The translations under genes were made by a program, and so were the position numbers. Of a stretch of 64,000 bases of DNA, positions 32,731 to 40,281 are shown one piece after another; position 1 is the stretch's first letter, and every line of letters begins with the position of its first letter. The notes under the pieces are model-generated. The model made no database searches. It worked only from the letters and a program-made list of their open reading frames with translations, and was not told the origin of the DNA. This DNA comes from UBA11098 sp041671525. Lineage in GTDB: Bacteria > Patescibacteriota > Minisyncoccia > Moranbacterales > UBA2206. Location: contig JBAZBJ010000001.1 of NCBI GenBank assembly GCA_041671525.1, positions 1 to 64,000 of the forward strand, read 5' to 3'.

Positions 32731-35350
32731 CAGTATTTTTGGCTCAAATACACGGGAAATCAAGAAACTTCAACCCATCGTGGACAAGATCAATTCCTTC
32801 GGTCCGGAGTATCGCAAGCTGTCCGATGAAGAGCTGAAAGCCAAAACGCAAGAATTCAAGGAGCGCATAACCAAAGGAGAAACGCTGGATGAAATTTTGC
32901 CGGAGGCTTTTGCGGTGGTGCGGGAAGCGGCGGACCGGGTGATTCAGGAGCGGCATTTTGACACGCAGCTAATCGGCGGCATCGTGCTGCACAGCGGCAA
33001 GATTGCGGAAATGAAAACGGGTGAAGGCAAAACCTTGACCTCGACTTTGCCGATCTATTTGAATGCGCTCTCTGGCCACGGTGTGCACGTGGTGACCGTC
33101 AATGATTATTTGGCCAAACGCGATTGCAACTGGATGGGTTCCATCTTCAATTTTCTGGGTGTGTCCACGGCCTGTATCATCCATGATGCGTCATATCTGT
33201 ATGAACCGAAAATTTTGGATGCCAACGAAGTGACGGTGGAGATGGAAAATCTGCGGGAAGTTTCACGGCGCGAAGCGTATGCGGCCGACATTACCTATGG
33301 CACTAACAATGAATATGGTTTCGATTATTTGCGCGACAATATGGTGCCGAGTCTGCCACAGATGGTGCAGCGCGAACTCAATTATGTGATTGTGGATGAA
33401 GTGGATTCCATCTTGATCGATGAGGCGCGCACGCCGCTGATCATTTCGGCACCGGACACGGAATCGACCAAGCTCTATCAGCAATTTGCGCAACTCGTGC
33501 CCAGATTGAAAAAGGATGAAGATTTTGAGGTGGATGAAAAAATGAAAGCCGTGGTCATCACGGACGCGGGAATTTCCAAAATGGAAAGCTGGTTGGGCGT
33601 GGGCAATATTTATGAAAGTGGCAAGATAAATTATGTGCATCATCTGGAACAGGCCTTGAAGGCACAGGTGATTTTTCAGCTAGATCGTGATTATGTGGTC
33701 AAGGACGGCGAAGTGATTATTGTGGATGATTTCACTGGCCGGTTGATGCAAGGGCGTCGCTACAGTGAGGGTTTGCATCAGGCCATTGAAGCCAAGGAAA
33801 AAGTGGCGGTGCAAAAAGAATCACGGACGCTCGCGACCATCACTTTTCAGAATTATTTCCGCATGTACAACAAAATTTCGGGCATGACCGGCACGGCGCT
33901 GACGAGCGCGGAAGAATTTTTCAAGGTATACAAGATGGACGTGATGGAAATCCCGACCAACAAGCCGCTGGTGCGTAAAGATTTGCCGGACGTGGTGTAT
34001 AAAACGGAAAAAGGTAAATTTGATGCCATCGCGGAAAAAATCAAGGAATTGAACCAGACCGGGCAGCCGGCGCTGGTGGGCACCATTGCCATTGAAAAAT
34101 CAGAATATCTGAGTGCGCTTTTGACGCGCCACGGCGTGCCCCACGAAGTTTTGAACGCCAAAAACCACGAACGGGAGGCACAGATTGTGGCCAAAGCGGG
34201 GCAGAAAGGCTCAGTGACCATTGCCACCAACATGGCGGGACGCGGAACCGACATCAAGCTGGGTGAGGGTGTGCGGGAAGTGGGCGGGTTGTATATTATC
34301 GGCACCGAGCGGCACGAAGCGCGCCGCATCGACAATCAGCTGCGTGGCCGCGCCGGTCGTCAAGGTGACCCGGGTGTGTCCGAATTTTATGTTTCGCTGG
34401 AAGACGAATTGATGCGGCGTTTCGGCGGTGACAAATTGAAAAGCATGATGGATCGCCTGGGCTTGCCGGAAGATCAGCCGATCCAGAACGGCATCATTTC
34501 CAAAACCATCGAAAACGCGCAATCGAAAATTGAAGGTTTTAACTTTGATATTAGAAAACACGTCTTGGATTATGACGACGTGATGAACAAACAGCGCGAA
34601 GTGGTGTATAAAAAACGGAAAGAGATTTTGGAAGCGCAAGACACCAAGAATGAAATGCTGGAAAACATCAAAGAAGAACTGGAGCGGCTGGTATCTTTTC
34701 ACGCGGTGGGGGAAGAAGGCGAGTGGCAGATCAAGGAAATTTTTGAGAATTTCAAGAGTATCGTGCCAGCAGAGGAAGGAGTCTTGGTGAAAATGGAAGA
34801 AATCCAAAACAACAAACGGGAAAATTCGGCGGAGAAGATCACGTCAATGGTGGAATATTTGGTCGGCCTGGCCAAGGAGAATTATAACAAAAAAGAGCAG
34901 GAAGTCGGCACGGATCAGCTGCGCTATTTGGAAAAATCCATCATGCTGCAAACCATCGACATGATGTGGATGAATCATCTGGACGAGATTGATTACTTGC
35001 GCGAAGGCATCGGGTTGCGTGGCTATGGTCAGCGCGATCCATTGATCGAATACAAGCGCGAAGCGTTTGGGATGTTTTCGCATCTGATGGAAAATGTCCG
35101 CTCATCGATCGTGCACACAATTTTCAAGATCAATGTCGTGGCGGCTCCACAGACGGAAGCACAACCGAAAAACTTGCAATTCAAAGGCGCGGCGGAAGAA
35201 GTGGAACAATTCGGCGCGGCCAAGGAGGCGGACACGAATCAGAAATCTGAAGCCAAACAGATGCCAATTATTAATAAAGATAATGTGGGCAGGAATGACC
35301 CGTGCCCGTGCGGCTCAGGCAAGAAATATAAGAACTGTTGTGGGAAGTAG
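32717..35350 (+). CDS. secA: Preprotein translocase ATPase SecA
   Basis: 877 residues. Order: LIGGIVLHSGKIAEMKTGEG with KTL as Walker A (about 80-105), DEVDSILIDEARTPLIISA (Walker B), VDDFTGRLMQGRRYSEGLHQ, TIATNMAGRGTDIKLG, RRIDNQLRGRAGRQGDPG (helicase motif VI), helical scaffold, and a C-terminal zinc motif GRNDPCPCGSGKKYKNCCGK. It drives export through SecYEG. Terminator follows. Confidence 0.97.
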   Translation: MAFFSSIFGSNTREIKKLQPIVDKINSFGPEYRKLSDEELKAKTQEFKERITKGETLDEILPEAFAVVREAADRVIQERHFDTQLIGGIVLHSGKIAEMKTGEGKTLTSTLPIYLNALSGHGVHVVTVNDYLAKRDCNWMGSIFNFLGVSTACIIHDASYLYEPKILDANEVTVEMENLREVSRREAYAADITYGTNNEYGFDYLRDNMVPSLPQMVQRELNYVIVDEVDSILIDEARTPLIISAPDTESTKLYQQFAQLVPRLKKDEDFEVDEKMKAVVITDAGISKMESWLGVGNIYESGKINYVHHLEQALKAQVIFQLDRDYVVKDGEVIIVDDFTGRLMQGRRYSEGLHQAIEAKEKVAVQKESRTLATITFQNYFRMYNKISGMTGTALTSAEEFFKVYKMDVMEIPTNKPLVRKDLPDVVYKTEKGKFDAIAEKIKELNQTGQPALVGTIAIEKSEYLSALLTRHGVPHEVLNAKNHEREAQIVAKAGQKGSVTIATNMAGRGTDIKLGEGVREVGGLYIIGTERHEARRIDNQLRGRAGRQGDPGVSEFYVSLEDELMRRFGGDKLKSMMDRLGLPEDQPIQNGIISKTIENAQSKIEGFNFDIRKHVLDYDDVMNKQREVVYKKRKEILEAQDTKNEMLENIKEELERLVSFHAVGEEGEWQIKEIFENFKSIVPAEEGVLVKMEEIQNNKRENSAEKITSMVEYLVGLAKENYNKKEQEVGTDQLRYLEKSIMLQTIDMMWMNHLDEIDYLREGIGLRGYGQRDPLIEYKREAFGMFSHLMENVRSSIVHTIFKINVVAAPQTEAQPKNLQFKGAAEEVEQFGAAKEADTNQKSEAKQMPIINKDNVGRNDPCPCGSGKKYKNCCGK

Positions 35351-35399
35351 GAGCTGAAAACAAAGTCGTTTCCGTCCGCAAATAAGCGGATAAATGGGG

Positions 35400-35429
35400 A
35401 AAACCCGTGCGAAGAGCACGGGTTTTTTC
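35400..35429 (+). terminator. Terminator after secA
   Basis: AAAACCCGTGC-GAAGA-GCACGGGTTTTTT, perfect stem and T-run. Confidence 0.95.
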
Positions 35430-35533
35430 TATGCCGAAAACCCCCGATCTCGATAATAATTTGCAAGTCTAAAAGGTCGAGGCCGGCGGCGCCATAGTCC
35501 GCATAAGTTTACAAAAGCTGACAAAACAACGAT

Positions 35534-35785
35534 ATGAAAAATCTAACGAAAACAATAAAAAGCATACGCAGCGAAGTGCGCGGAAAAGACATGCAAGGTC
35601 GCATCCGGGCAAAAGCTGAATTGCTGGCGCAAGATCTTGAGGAAGATATTTCGGATGAGGTCGGGGAACTCATGGGAAAGCTCACGACCGAATTCACGGA
35701 AGGATCAGAGATCGAATTGGCAGGCTATGTCTTCGATCAGATCAGGCAAGCATTGCTTGACGAGATCAAAAAGCAACTTAAATAA
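35534..35785 (+). CDS. Small helical protein, start of accessory block
   Basis: 83 residues, acidic and entirely helical (KAELLAQDLEEDISDEVGEL). No family recognised. It is the first gene after the secA terminator and leads into the phage-like genes, so it may belong to that block. Confidence 0.55.
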   Translation: MKNLTKTIKSIRSEVRGKDMQGRIRAKAELLAQDLEEDISDEVGELMGKLTTEFTEGSEIELAGYVFDQIRQALLDEIKKQLK

Positions 35786-35831
35786 AATCACAGTCGGATG
35801 CATATCGCACGGCTGGTGATCAACCTAATTT

Positions 35832-36023
35832 ATGACCGCAATAACTTGCGAGCACGCAAAGAAAACATTTGTATGCGTCACCCAATTTCTGACATTGATG
35901 GTGATGCTCGACATGATGCTTCTCTTCCTCTCGCTAGCTCAAATTGCTTCGGGAGGTCAGAGCGGATATTGGGATCCATTCTGGCAATCACAAGCGCGAA
36001 TGGTGGTGGCTATTCTTAAATGA
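35832..36023 (+). CDS. Small one-pass membrane protein (tentative)
   Basis: 63 residues with one membrane segment (CVTQFLTLMVMLDMMLLFLS, about 15-34) and a Trp-containing tail. No SD. A frame of 73 codons overlaps it in another phase and looks less protein-like. Could be a phage membrane peptide. Confidence 0.4.
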   Translation: MTAITCEHAKKTFVCVTQFLTLMVMLDMMLLFLSLAQIASGGQSGYWDPFWQSQARMVVAILK

Positions 36024-36064
36024 AAAATCACTTGCCATGCTGAATGCATCCTGACCAATAATCA

Positions 36065-36123
36065 AGGTTTCCGATTTCTGAACAGCCATTCACCCGGCAA
36101 CTGATTTCAGGGGTCGGAAACCT
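36065..36123 (+). repeat. Long-arm palindrome between small genes
   Basis: AGGTTTCCGA (36065-36074) pairs with TCGGAAACCT (36114-36123) around a 39-base loop. No T-run, so not an intrinsic terminator. Confidence 0.6.
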
Positions 36124-36135
36124 GCTGAAAACAAG

Positions 36136-36510
36136 ATGGGAATCGATATTTATGCGCACTGGAAAAACCAAACACCCAAACAAAAGCAGGAGCAGATGAC
36201 AGGTTTTTCCACGGCGCACGGACACGTGGGATATCTGCGGGAAGCCTACCACGGCAACCCATATGCAACTCACTACATGTTCCAAGAAGTTTTTGCCAAG
36301 AAGGGGGAAGCGAAAATTCCAGCTAAAATCTTACGCGAACGATTGCCGAGGACTCTCGAACTGGTCGAAGAGCGAGAGCGCAGAATCTATAAGCAAATGA
36401 GAAGCAAACAGATCGACAGGATCAAAAAAAGCTTCGTTGATTTCGTGAAATTGTGCGAGCAAAAAGAAAAACAAACCAAGGAGTCTTGCACGATAGTGGC
36501 TGACTATTGA
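36136..36510 (+). CDS. Phage-type hypothetical protein
   Basis: 124 residues starting MGIDIYAHWKNQTPKQKQEQ. Proteins opening MGxDIYxHW are frequent in phages and accessory regions (recall), but no function is known to me. The C-terminal half is a basic helix with RERRIYKQMRSKQIDRIKKS. One base separates it from the next gene. Confidence 0.55.
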   Translation: MGIDIYAHWKNQTPKQKQEQMTGFSTAHGHVGYLREAYHGNPYATHYMFQEVFAKKGEAKIPAKILRERLPRTLELVEERERRIYKQMRSKQIDRIKKSFVDFVKLCEQKEKQTKESCTIVADY

Positions 36511-36511
36511 T

Positions 36512-36745
36512 ATGAATTATTTATTCAACCTTGAATGGGATGAGCTTCCCGAGGAATTGCGGGAAGAAAAAATAAGCCAGTATATTATCGATGGCGGAAA
36601 GCGCCAATGCGAGAAGTGTGAGGGAGAAGATATCTATTGCAAAGTATGCAAAGGTCTCGGACAGGTTGATCCTGATCCCGATGATTTGCACGAACAGGAA
36701 GAAGCGGAAGAATGCATCAAAGCTCATTTCCCCATTTATTTCTAA
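36512..36745 (+). CDS. Small zinc-knuckle protein
   Basis: 77 residues, acidic, with CEKC...C-KVC spacing (RQCEKCEGEDIYCKVCKGLG, about 31-50), a DnaJ-like treble of CxxC pairs that should bind one zinc. Ends in an acidic tail. Phage-type small protein of unknown role. Confidence 0.55.
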   Translation: MNYLFNLEWDELPEELREEKISQYIIDGGKRQCEKCEGEDIYCKVCKGLGQVDPDPDDLHEQEEAEECIKAHFPIYF

Positions 36746-36820
36746 CAGCTCTCATTAGTCCTGGTTTTGAAAAAATATCAGGCGGGAAACAGGGGGCTGT
36801 TTCCCTTTCGCCAAAAAAAT

Positions 36821-37741
36821 ATGGAAGACGAAATATCATCGATAATTCCAAACACGACTCAAATTCCACATCTCATCATACGAGGGTGGATGCCTCTTTT
36901 GAGCGACGTAGAACTCAGAGTGCTTCTTGTTGTAGCTGATCAGACGTTGGGGTGGATCGAGGATCCGGAAACAAAAAGACGCAAAGAAAAGGATTGGATA
37001 AGTCAGAGTCAGCTGATGAAAAAAATAAGCCGGAGCGATCGGGCGATTCAAAACTCGCTCAAACGATTAGTGGACGAACTGAGAATTATCCAAGCCCATG
37101 ATGAATTAGGAGAGCTTTTGGATTCACCGCAAAAGCGCATGAAGTGCGGCGGAAAAATATTCTATCGTCTCAGTCTGAAACATCCTCATCAAGCCACCCC
37201 CGAAAATAGTTCGGGGGCAGTAAAATCCGCTGAGCATTCACAACCCCCGAAAAGTCTTCGGGCGAAAAAATTTCGGGCTACAAAAGAAACTGTTTTTACA
37301 AAGAAGTCCTATCGGACAAGCGCGCTTGCCGGGGATAAAAAAATAATTCCAACCCGCTATTTTTTCGGAAAGTTCAGGCAGCTGTGTCAGGCAATCAGAA
37401 ATACTGAGCCGATCTTCGTGAAGTTCAAGGACGGAAAACTATTAAGTCACGCACTATGCCATTTGACTGAATTCCAGTTGGAGCTAGAACTCATATGGTT
37501 TTTGCAAAACAAAAAAGAAATGAATCCGAGCTTGGGAGCGGCGCTGTGCAAAGAGGTGATCAGAGATTTTATAAAAGCAAGTTATCGGGAGTATGGATTT
37601 TACAGAAATTTGGAACGGGTCGCGATGCAACATAGCAGTACAAAAAATACAAATGCAACCAATGAAGTCGAAGAAGAGAGGAAAATGATTGAAGCGCTTG
37701 AAAGACTAAAGAAATCATTCAGTGTTTTGCGGAGAAATTAA
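36821..37741 (+). CDS. Replication-protein-like winged-helix protein
   Basis: 306 residues from ATG 36821 (an upstream in-frame ATG at 36767 lacks support). Residues ~15-110 look like a phage replication protein O-type winged helix: WMPLLSDVELRVLLVVADQT, KKISRSDRAIQNSLKRLVDE. Middle segment (~125-160) is low complexity and coded by three CCCCCGAA...TTCGGG palindromes. C-terminal half is helical and basic. Probably the initiator or helicase loader of the phage-derived element. Confidence 0.6.
   Translation: MEDEISSIIPNTTQIPHLIIRGWMPLLSDVELRVLLVVADQTLGWIEDPETKRRKEKDWISQSQLMKKISRSDRAIQNSLKRLVDELRIIQAHDELGELLDSPQKRMKCGGKIFYRLSLKHPHQATPENSSGAVKSAEHSQPPKSLRAKKFRATKETVFTKKSYRTSALAGDKKIIPTRYFFGKFRQLCQAIRNTEPIFVKFKDGKLLSHALCHLTEFQLELELIWFLQNKKEMNPSLGAALCKEVIRDFIKASYREYGFYRNLERVAMQHSSTKNTNATNEVEEERKMIEALERLKKSFSVLRRN
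37197..37277 (+). repeat. Three palindromes inside the replication-like gene
   Basis: CCCCCGAA-AATAG-TTCGGGGG at 37197-37217, CCCCCGAAAAGTCTTCGGG at 37244-37262, and CGAAAAAATTTCGGG at 37263-37277. All in frame. Could serve as an origin-like array, or as inserted repeats. Confidence 0.6.
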
Positions 37742-37791
37742 TAAGCATGTGAATTGATAAAAAATTTCTTCAGAGAAACAAAAACAAACAA

Positions 37792-39048
37792 ATGAAACAT
37801 TTAGATTTATTTTCTGGTATCGGCGGTTTTGCCTACGCAATCGATCAGGTATGGCCTGGAGCCGAACATATATTTTGCGATAACGATAAATTTTGCCAGC
37901 AAGTTTTGAAAAAACACTGGCCCAACTCGAAAATTTATGGAGATATACGAGCTATACGGTCAAGGAGATTTATTGCCGACTCCGACAGTGACAGATGCAT
38001 CGGAAGGGGCAAGAAAATCAACACAACAAAAACCAACAAGCAAACACAGCGTAACCTTAAAAAATATTATGCAAAAATTAACATCCTTACCGGAGGCTTC
38101 CCATGTCAACCTTTCTCCCAAGCCGGAAAAAGGCGAGGCACAGAAGATGACCGTTATCTCTGGCCAGAAATGCTTCGAGTCATCCGTCTTACAAAACCGA
38201 ACTGGGTCATTGCTGAAAATGTGCGCGGATTACTTACTATGCAAGGCGGAGTGGTATTCGAACAAGTGTGTCTTGACCTGGAAGATTCCGGCTACGAAGT
38301 CCAGCCGTTTATTATTCCAGCTGTCGCCGTCAACGCTCCGCACAGAAGAGACAGGATCTGGTTTGTTGCTCACGCCATCAGCGATACAGCCGATAGAAAG
38401 AAAAAATGCGGAAAGCTATCTGAAGCGGCAGATAAACAGGAACAAAACGGGACACAATACGGTTCCTCCCGGCAATCTCTACGAACAGCTTTTGGCGAAA
38501 GGTGCAAAAGATTTAAGAAAAACGAATCTGTGGCCCAGGATGTTGGGAACGCCAAAAGCGCAAGACAGTCGAGCATCAATGAAAGACAGGGGAAAGCACA
38601 ATATGGGAGAGCAGGTGCAGGCAGCGATAAATGCATTACTCCCAACGCCAAGAGTAAGCGAAAAGGAAGGCTCTCCAGTGAAAAATGCGGAACTGCGAAA
38701 TGGACGGTGGAGCAGAATGAATCAAAAGGGAGTGAGATTCGGAGTGAAGGTAAAAGATGTGTTGGCGGTGTTGCCTACGCCGAGAGCAGGAAATCCGGGA
38801 AGCAGACCAAATGGCAAGGGTGGGAAAATTTTGAACGAAGAGATTGGGAAAGAATCTGGATTGAAGTTGCAGCCGAACTTTGTGGAGTGGATGATGGGCT
38901 ACCCGCAAAATTGGACGGACTTGAATTATCAAAATCAAGACATCGAATAGAAAGATTAAAAGCCCTCGGAAATGCAATTGTTCCACATGTGGCAGTTGAA
39001 ATTATGAGAGCGATTAAAGAAGCTGATGAAGGCATTAGCAATACTTGA
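37792..39048 (+). CDS. DNA (cytosine-5) methyltransferase
   Basis: 418 residues. Motif I DLFSGIGGFAYA (5-16), motif IV GGFPCQPFSQ with nucleophile C105, motif VI AENVRG (141-146), motif VIII RRDRIWFVA (about 186-194), long variable target-recognition part (about 200-370), motif IX/X LKALGNAIVPHVAVEIMRAI. It methylates C5 of cytosine. Between motif III and IV lies an odd Ser/Asp/Lys-rich insert (about 60-92), coded where the nested frame starts. A second large frame (37937-38950) lies wholly inside it. No cognate endonuclease is next to it; phage-type orphan. Confidence 0.9.
   Translation: MKHLDLFSGIGGFAYAIDQVWPGAEHIFCDNDKFCQQVLKKHWPNSKIYGDIRAIRSRRFIADSDSDRCIGRGKKINTTKTNKQTQRNLKKYYAKINILTGGFPCQPFSQAGKRRGTEDDRYLWPEMLRVIRLTKPNWVIAENVRGLLTMQGGVVFEQVCLDLEDSGYEVQPFIIPAVAVNAPHRRDRIWFVAHAISDTADRKKKCGKLSEAADKQEQNGTQYGSSRQSLRTAFGERCKRFKKNESVAQDVGNAKSARQSSINERQGKAQYGRAGAGSDKCITPNAKSKRKGRLSSEKCGTAKWTVEQNESKGSEIRSEGKRCVGGVAYAESRKSGKQTKWQGWENFERRDWERIWIEVAAELCGVDDGLPAKLDGLELSKSRHRIERLKALGNAIVPHVAVEIMRAIKEADEGISNT
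37937..38950 (+). CDS. Nested gene inside the methyltransferase, LPTP-repeat family
   Basis: 337 residues in the +1 frame relative to the methyltransferase, fully inside it. The product is not random: it has repeated LPTP-type motifs (DLLPTPTVTD at 11-20, GLLLTPSA, LLPTPRVS, VLPTPRAGNP), CVLTWK (111-116), RLLFQLSPSTLRT (124-136) and a final FVEWMMGYPQNWTDL. From memory these are hallmarks of a phage protein family found beside or fused to C5 methyltransferases. Its start ATG has no SD. Seeing both frames keep recognisable motifs for about 1 kb argues for true double coding. Role unknown. Confidence 0.65.
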   Translation: MEIYELYGQGDLLPTPTVTDASEGARKSTQQKPTSKHSVTLKNIMQKLTSLPEASHVNLSPKPEKGEAQKMTVISGQKCFESSVLQNRTGSLLKMCADYLLCKAEWYSNKCVLTWKIPATKSSRLLFQLSPSTLRTEETGSGLLLTPSAIQPIERKNAESYLKRQINRNKTGHNTVPPGNLYEQLLAKGAKDLRKTNLWPRMLGTPKAQDSRASMKDRGKHNMGEQVQAAINALLPTPRVSEKEGSPVKNAELRNGRWSRMNQKGVRFGVKVKDVLAVLPTPRAGNPGSRPNGKGGKILNEEIGKESGLKLQPNFVEWMMGYPQNWTDLNYQNQDIE

Positions 39049-39159
39049 GGAGTTTGGGACCCAATAGTCTGACTCTTCGAGTGTGGCTAATCCACACATT
39101 TTGCCTGCTGGTCGACAGGCAGTTGAAAGATAAAAAATAATAAAGAAAAGTTAAAACAT

Positions 39160-39417
39160 ATGGAACAAGATCAGAACTTATTGGAGGAGATTTTGCGGGC
39201 TATCGTTAATTATCCTGCAGAGGTGCAGGTAGAAAGGCACGTCGATGAAATGGGAGTTCTCCTCTCTGTAAAACTTGGAGAAGGTGATGCTGGAATTGTG
39301 ATCGGAAAAGACGGACGCGCTATTAAGGCGATACGCGCGATTATGAGTCTTGTCGGTCGCAAGAGCAAAGCTCGTCTTAGTGTTCGACTCGATGTGCCGG
39401 ACCTGCCAAGAGCGTAG
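39160..39417 (+). CDS. Second KhpA-like KH-domain protein
   Basis: 85 residues with KH signatures VERHVDEMGVLLSVKL and GIVIGKDGRAIKAIRAIMSL (GxxG = GKDG), then ARLSVRLDVPDLPRA. Close in pattern to the chromosomal khpA at 19401 but shorter and diverged. It sits within phage-type genes, so it may be a captured copy that binds RNA or pairs with the host partner KhpB. Confidence 0.85.
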   Translation: MEQDQNLLEEILRAIVNYPAEVQVERHVDEMGVLLSVKLGEGDAGIVIGKDGRAIKAIRAIMSLVGRKSKARLSVRLDVPDLPRA

Positions 39418-39504
39418 GATCAGCATCGGAAGTGCACTAATCAAAACGGCGGCGTTGCCGCTACGGGCAGGACAAATAAACAAAATCTGTCAAAACAAAT
39501 AATT

Positions 39505-39810
39505 ATGAACAGAACTAAAAAAGGAAAACTTTTCGAGCGGAAAGCATACGATATTATTCTGCAAGAAGGTTATTGGATTGAAAAAGCTCGTGTTGCGAAA
39601 TTTCAACCCCAAGATCTTTTCGGATGTTGGGATTTGATAGCTGTCGATAAGAAAAATATTCGCTTTATTCAAGTCAGCACTGAACGCTTCAGTTCGCGAT
39701 CAAGGGCTGATCAGGAAAGAATGATGGCTTTTCCCAAACCGCCGCATACATCAAAAGAATACTGGCGATGGAATGTTAAAAAAGATAAATTCGAAATAAT
39801 AACAATATGA
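39505..39810 (+). CDS. Small PD-(D/E)XK-like nuclease
   Basis: 101 residues. KGKLFERKAYDIILQEGYWI supplies the early Glu helix, then FGCWDLIAVDKKNIRFIQVS gives the D...(I/V)xQ/K core of the restriction-endonuclease-like fold, with Q in place of K as in several resolvase and VRR-type enzymes. Likely a phage resolvase or DNA nuclease. It overlaps the next gene by four bases. Confidence 0.6.
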   Translation: MNRTKKGKLFERKAYDIILQEGYWIEKARVAKFQPQDLFGCWDLIAVDKKNIRFIQVSTERFSSRSRADQERMMAFPKPPHTSKEYWRWNVKKDKFEIITI

Positions 39811-40103
39811 AAACAAGACTTGAAACATTGGAGTTGATTCACGACTCATTATTGGAGGAAAAGCTGCGATTGGAAATAGCCATTTTGAACATGGAAGATC
39901 GTGGCGACGATGACGTTATAGTTCCGCGCATGACACCATTCAGCCTAGACGGACAAAAAACCAAGAAAGAACTTGCAGCTGAGTTTCAGGAGCGGATCGA
40001 AAAAGTCGAAAACGCCATGCTTAAAACAAAAAAATTAATAGAAGAAGAATATGTTCGCACTAAAAATATTCCAAAAGAAATCCCAGTCGGAGAAAATAAA
40101 TAA
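39807..40103 (+). CDS. Coiled-coil phage-type protein
   Basis: 98 residues, mostly charged helix with heptad pattern (LELIHDSLLEEKLRLEIAIL; FQERIEKVENAMLKTKKLIE). ATGA overlap with the nuclease gene suggests coupled translation. No family recognised. Confidence 0.6.
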   Translation: MKTRLETLELIHDSLLEEKLRLEIAILNMEDRGDDDVIVPRMTPFSLDGQKTKKELAAEFQERIEKVENAMLKTKKLIEEEYVRTKNIPKEIPVGENK

Positions 40104-40281
40104 ATCCATCGATAGCGTTTCTATCCCCCGTGAACTTTTAGCCGAAACTCAAAGTCGACGCATTGATATGATTCAAAGGGAAGAAGAAATTGAAGTGAAT
40201 ATGGATCTTTCGAAATGGATGCGCTTTTTAATTCGAATCAAATTATTCTTAACACGTTTATGGATAAAAATTCAAAAATAA
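40051..40281 (+). CDS. Small basic protein overlapping two neighbours
   Basis: 76 residues, overlapping the 39807 gene by 53 bases and the 40260 gene by 22. Ends with an amphipathic basic segment (WMRFLIRIKLFLTRLWIKIQ) that could sit on the membrane. The dense overlap is typical of phage gene packing, but the call rests on frame and context only. Confidence 0.4.
   Translation: MFALKIFQKKSQSEKINKSIDSVSIPRELLAETQSRRIDMIQREEEIEVNMDLSKWMRFLIRIKLFLTRLWIKIQK

Noticed and set aside
35798..36019. 73-codon frame overlapping the small membrane protein at 35832
   Set aside because: Product is composition-neutral without motif; the membrane-segment frame is a better candidate, though neither is certain.
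37197..37277. Possible CRISPR array
   Set aside because: Only three unequal palindromes, within a coding frame, without regular spacers.
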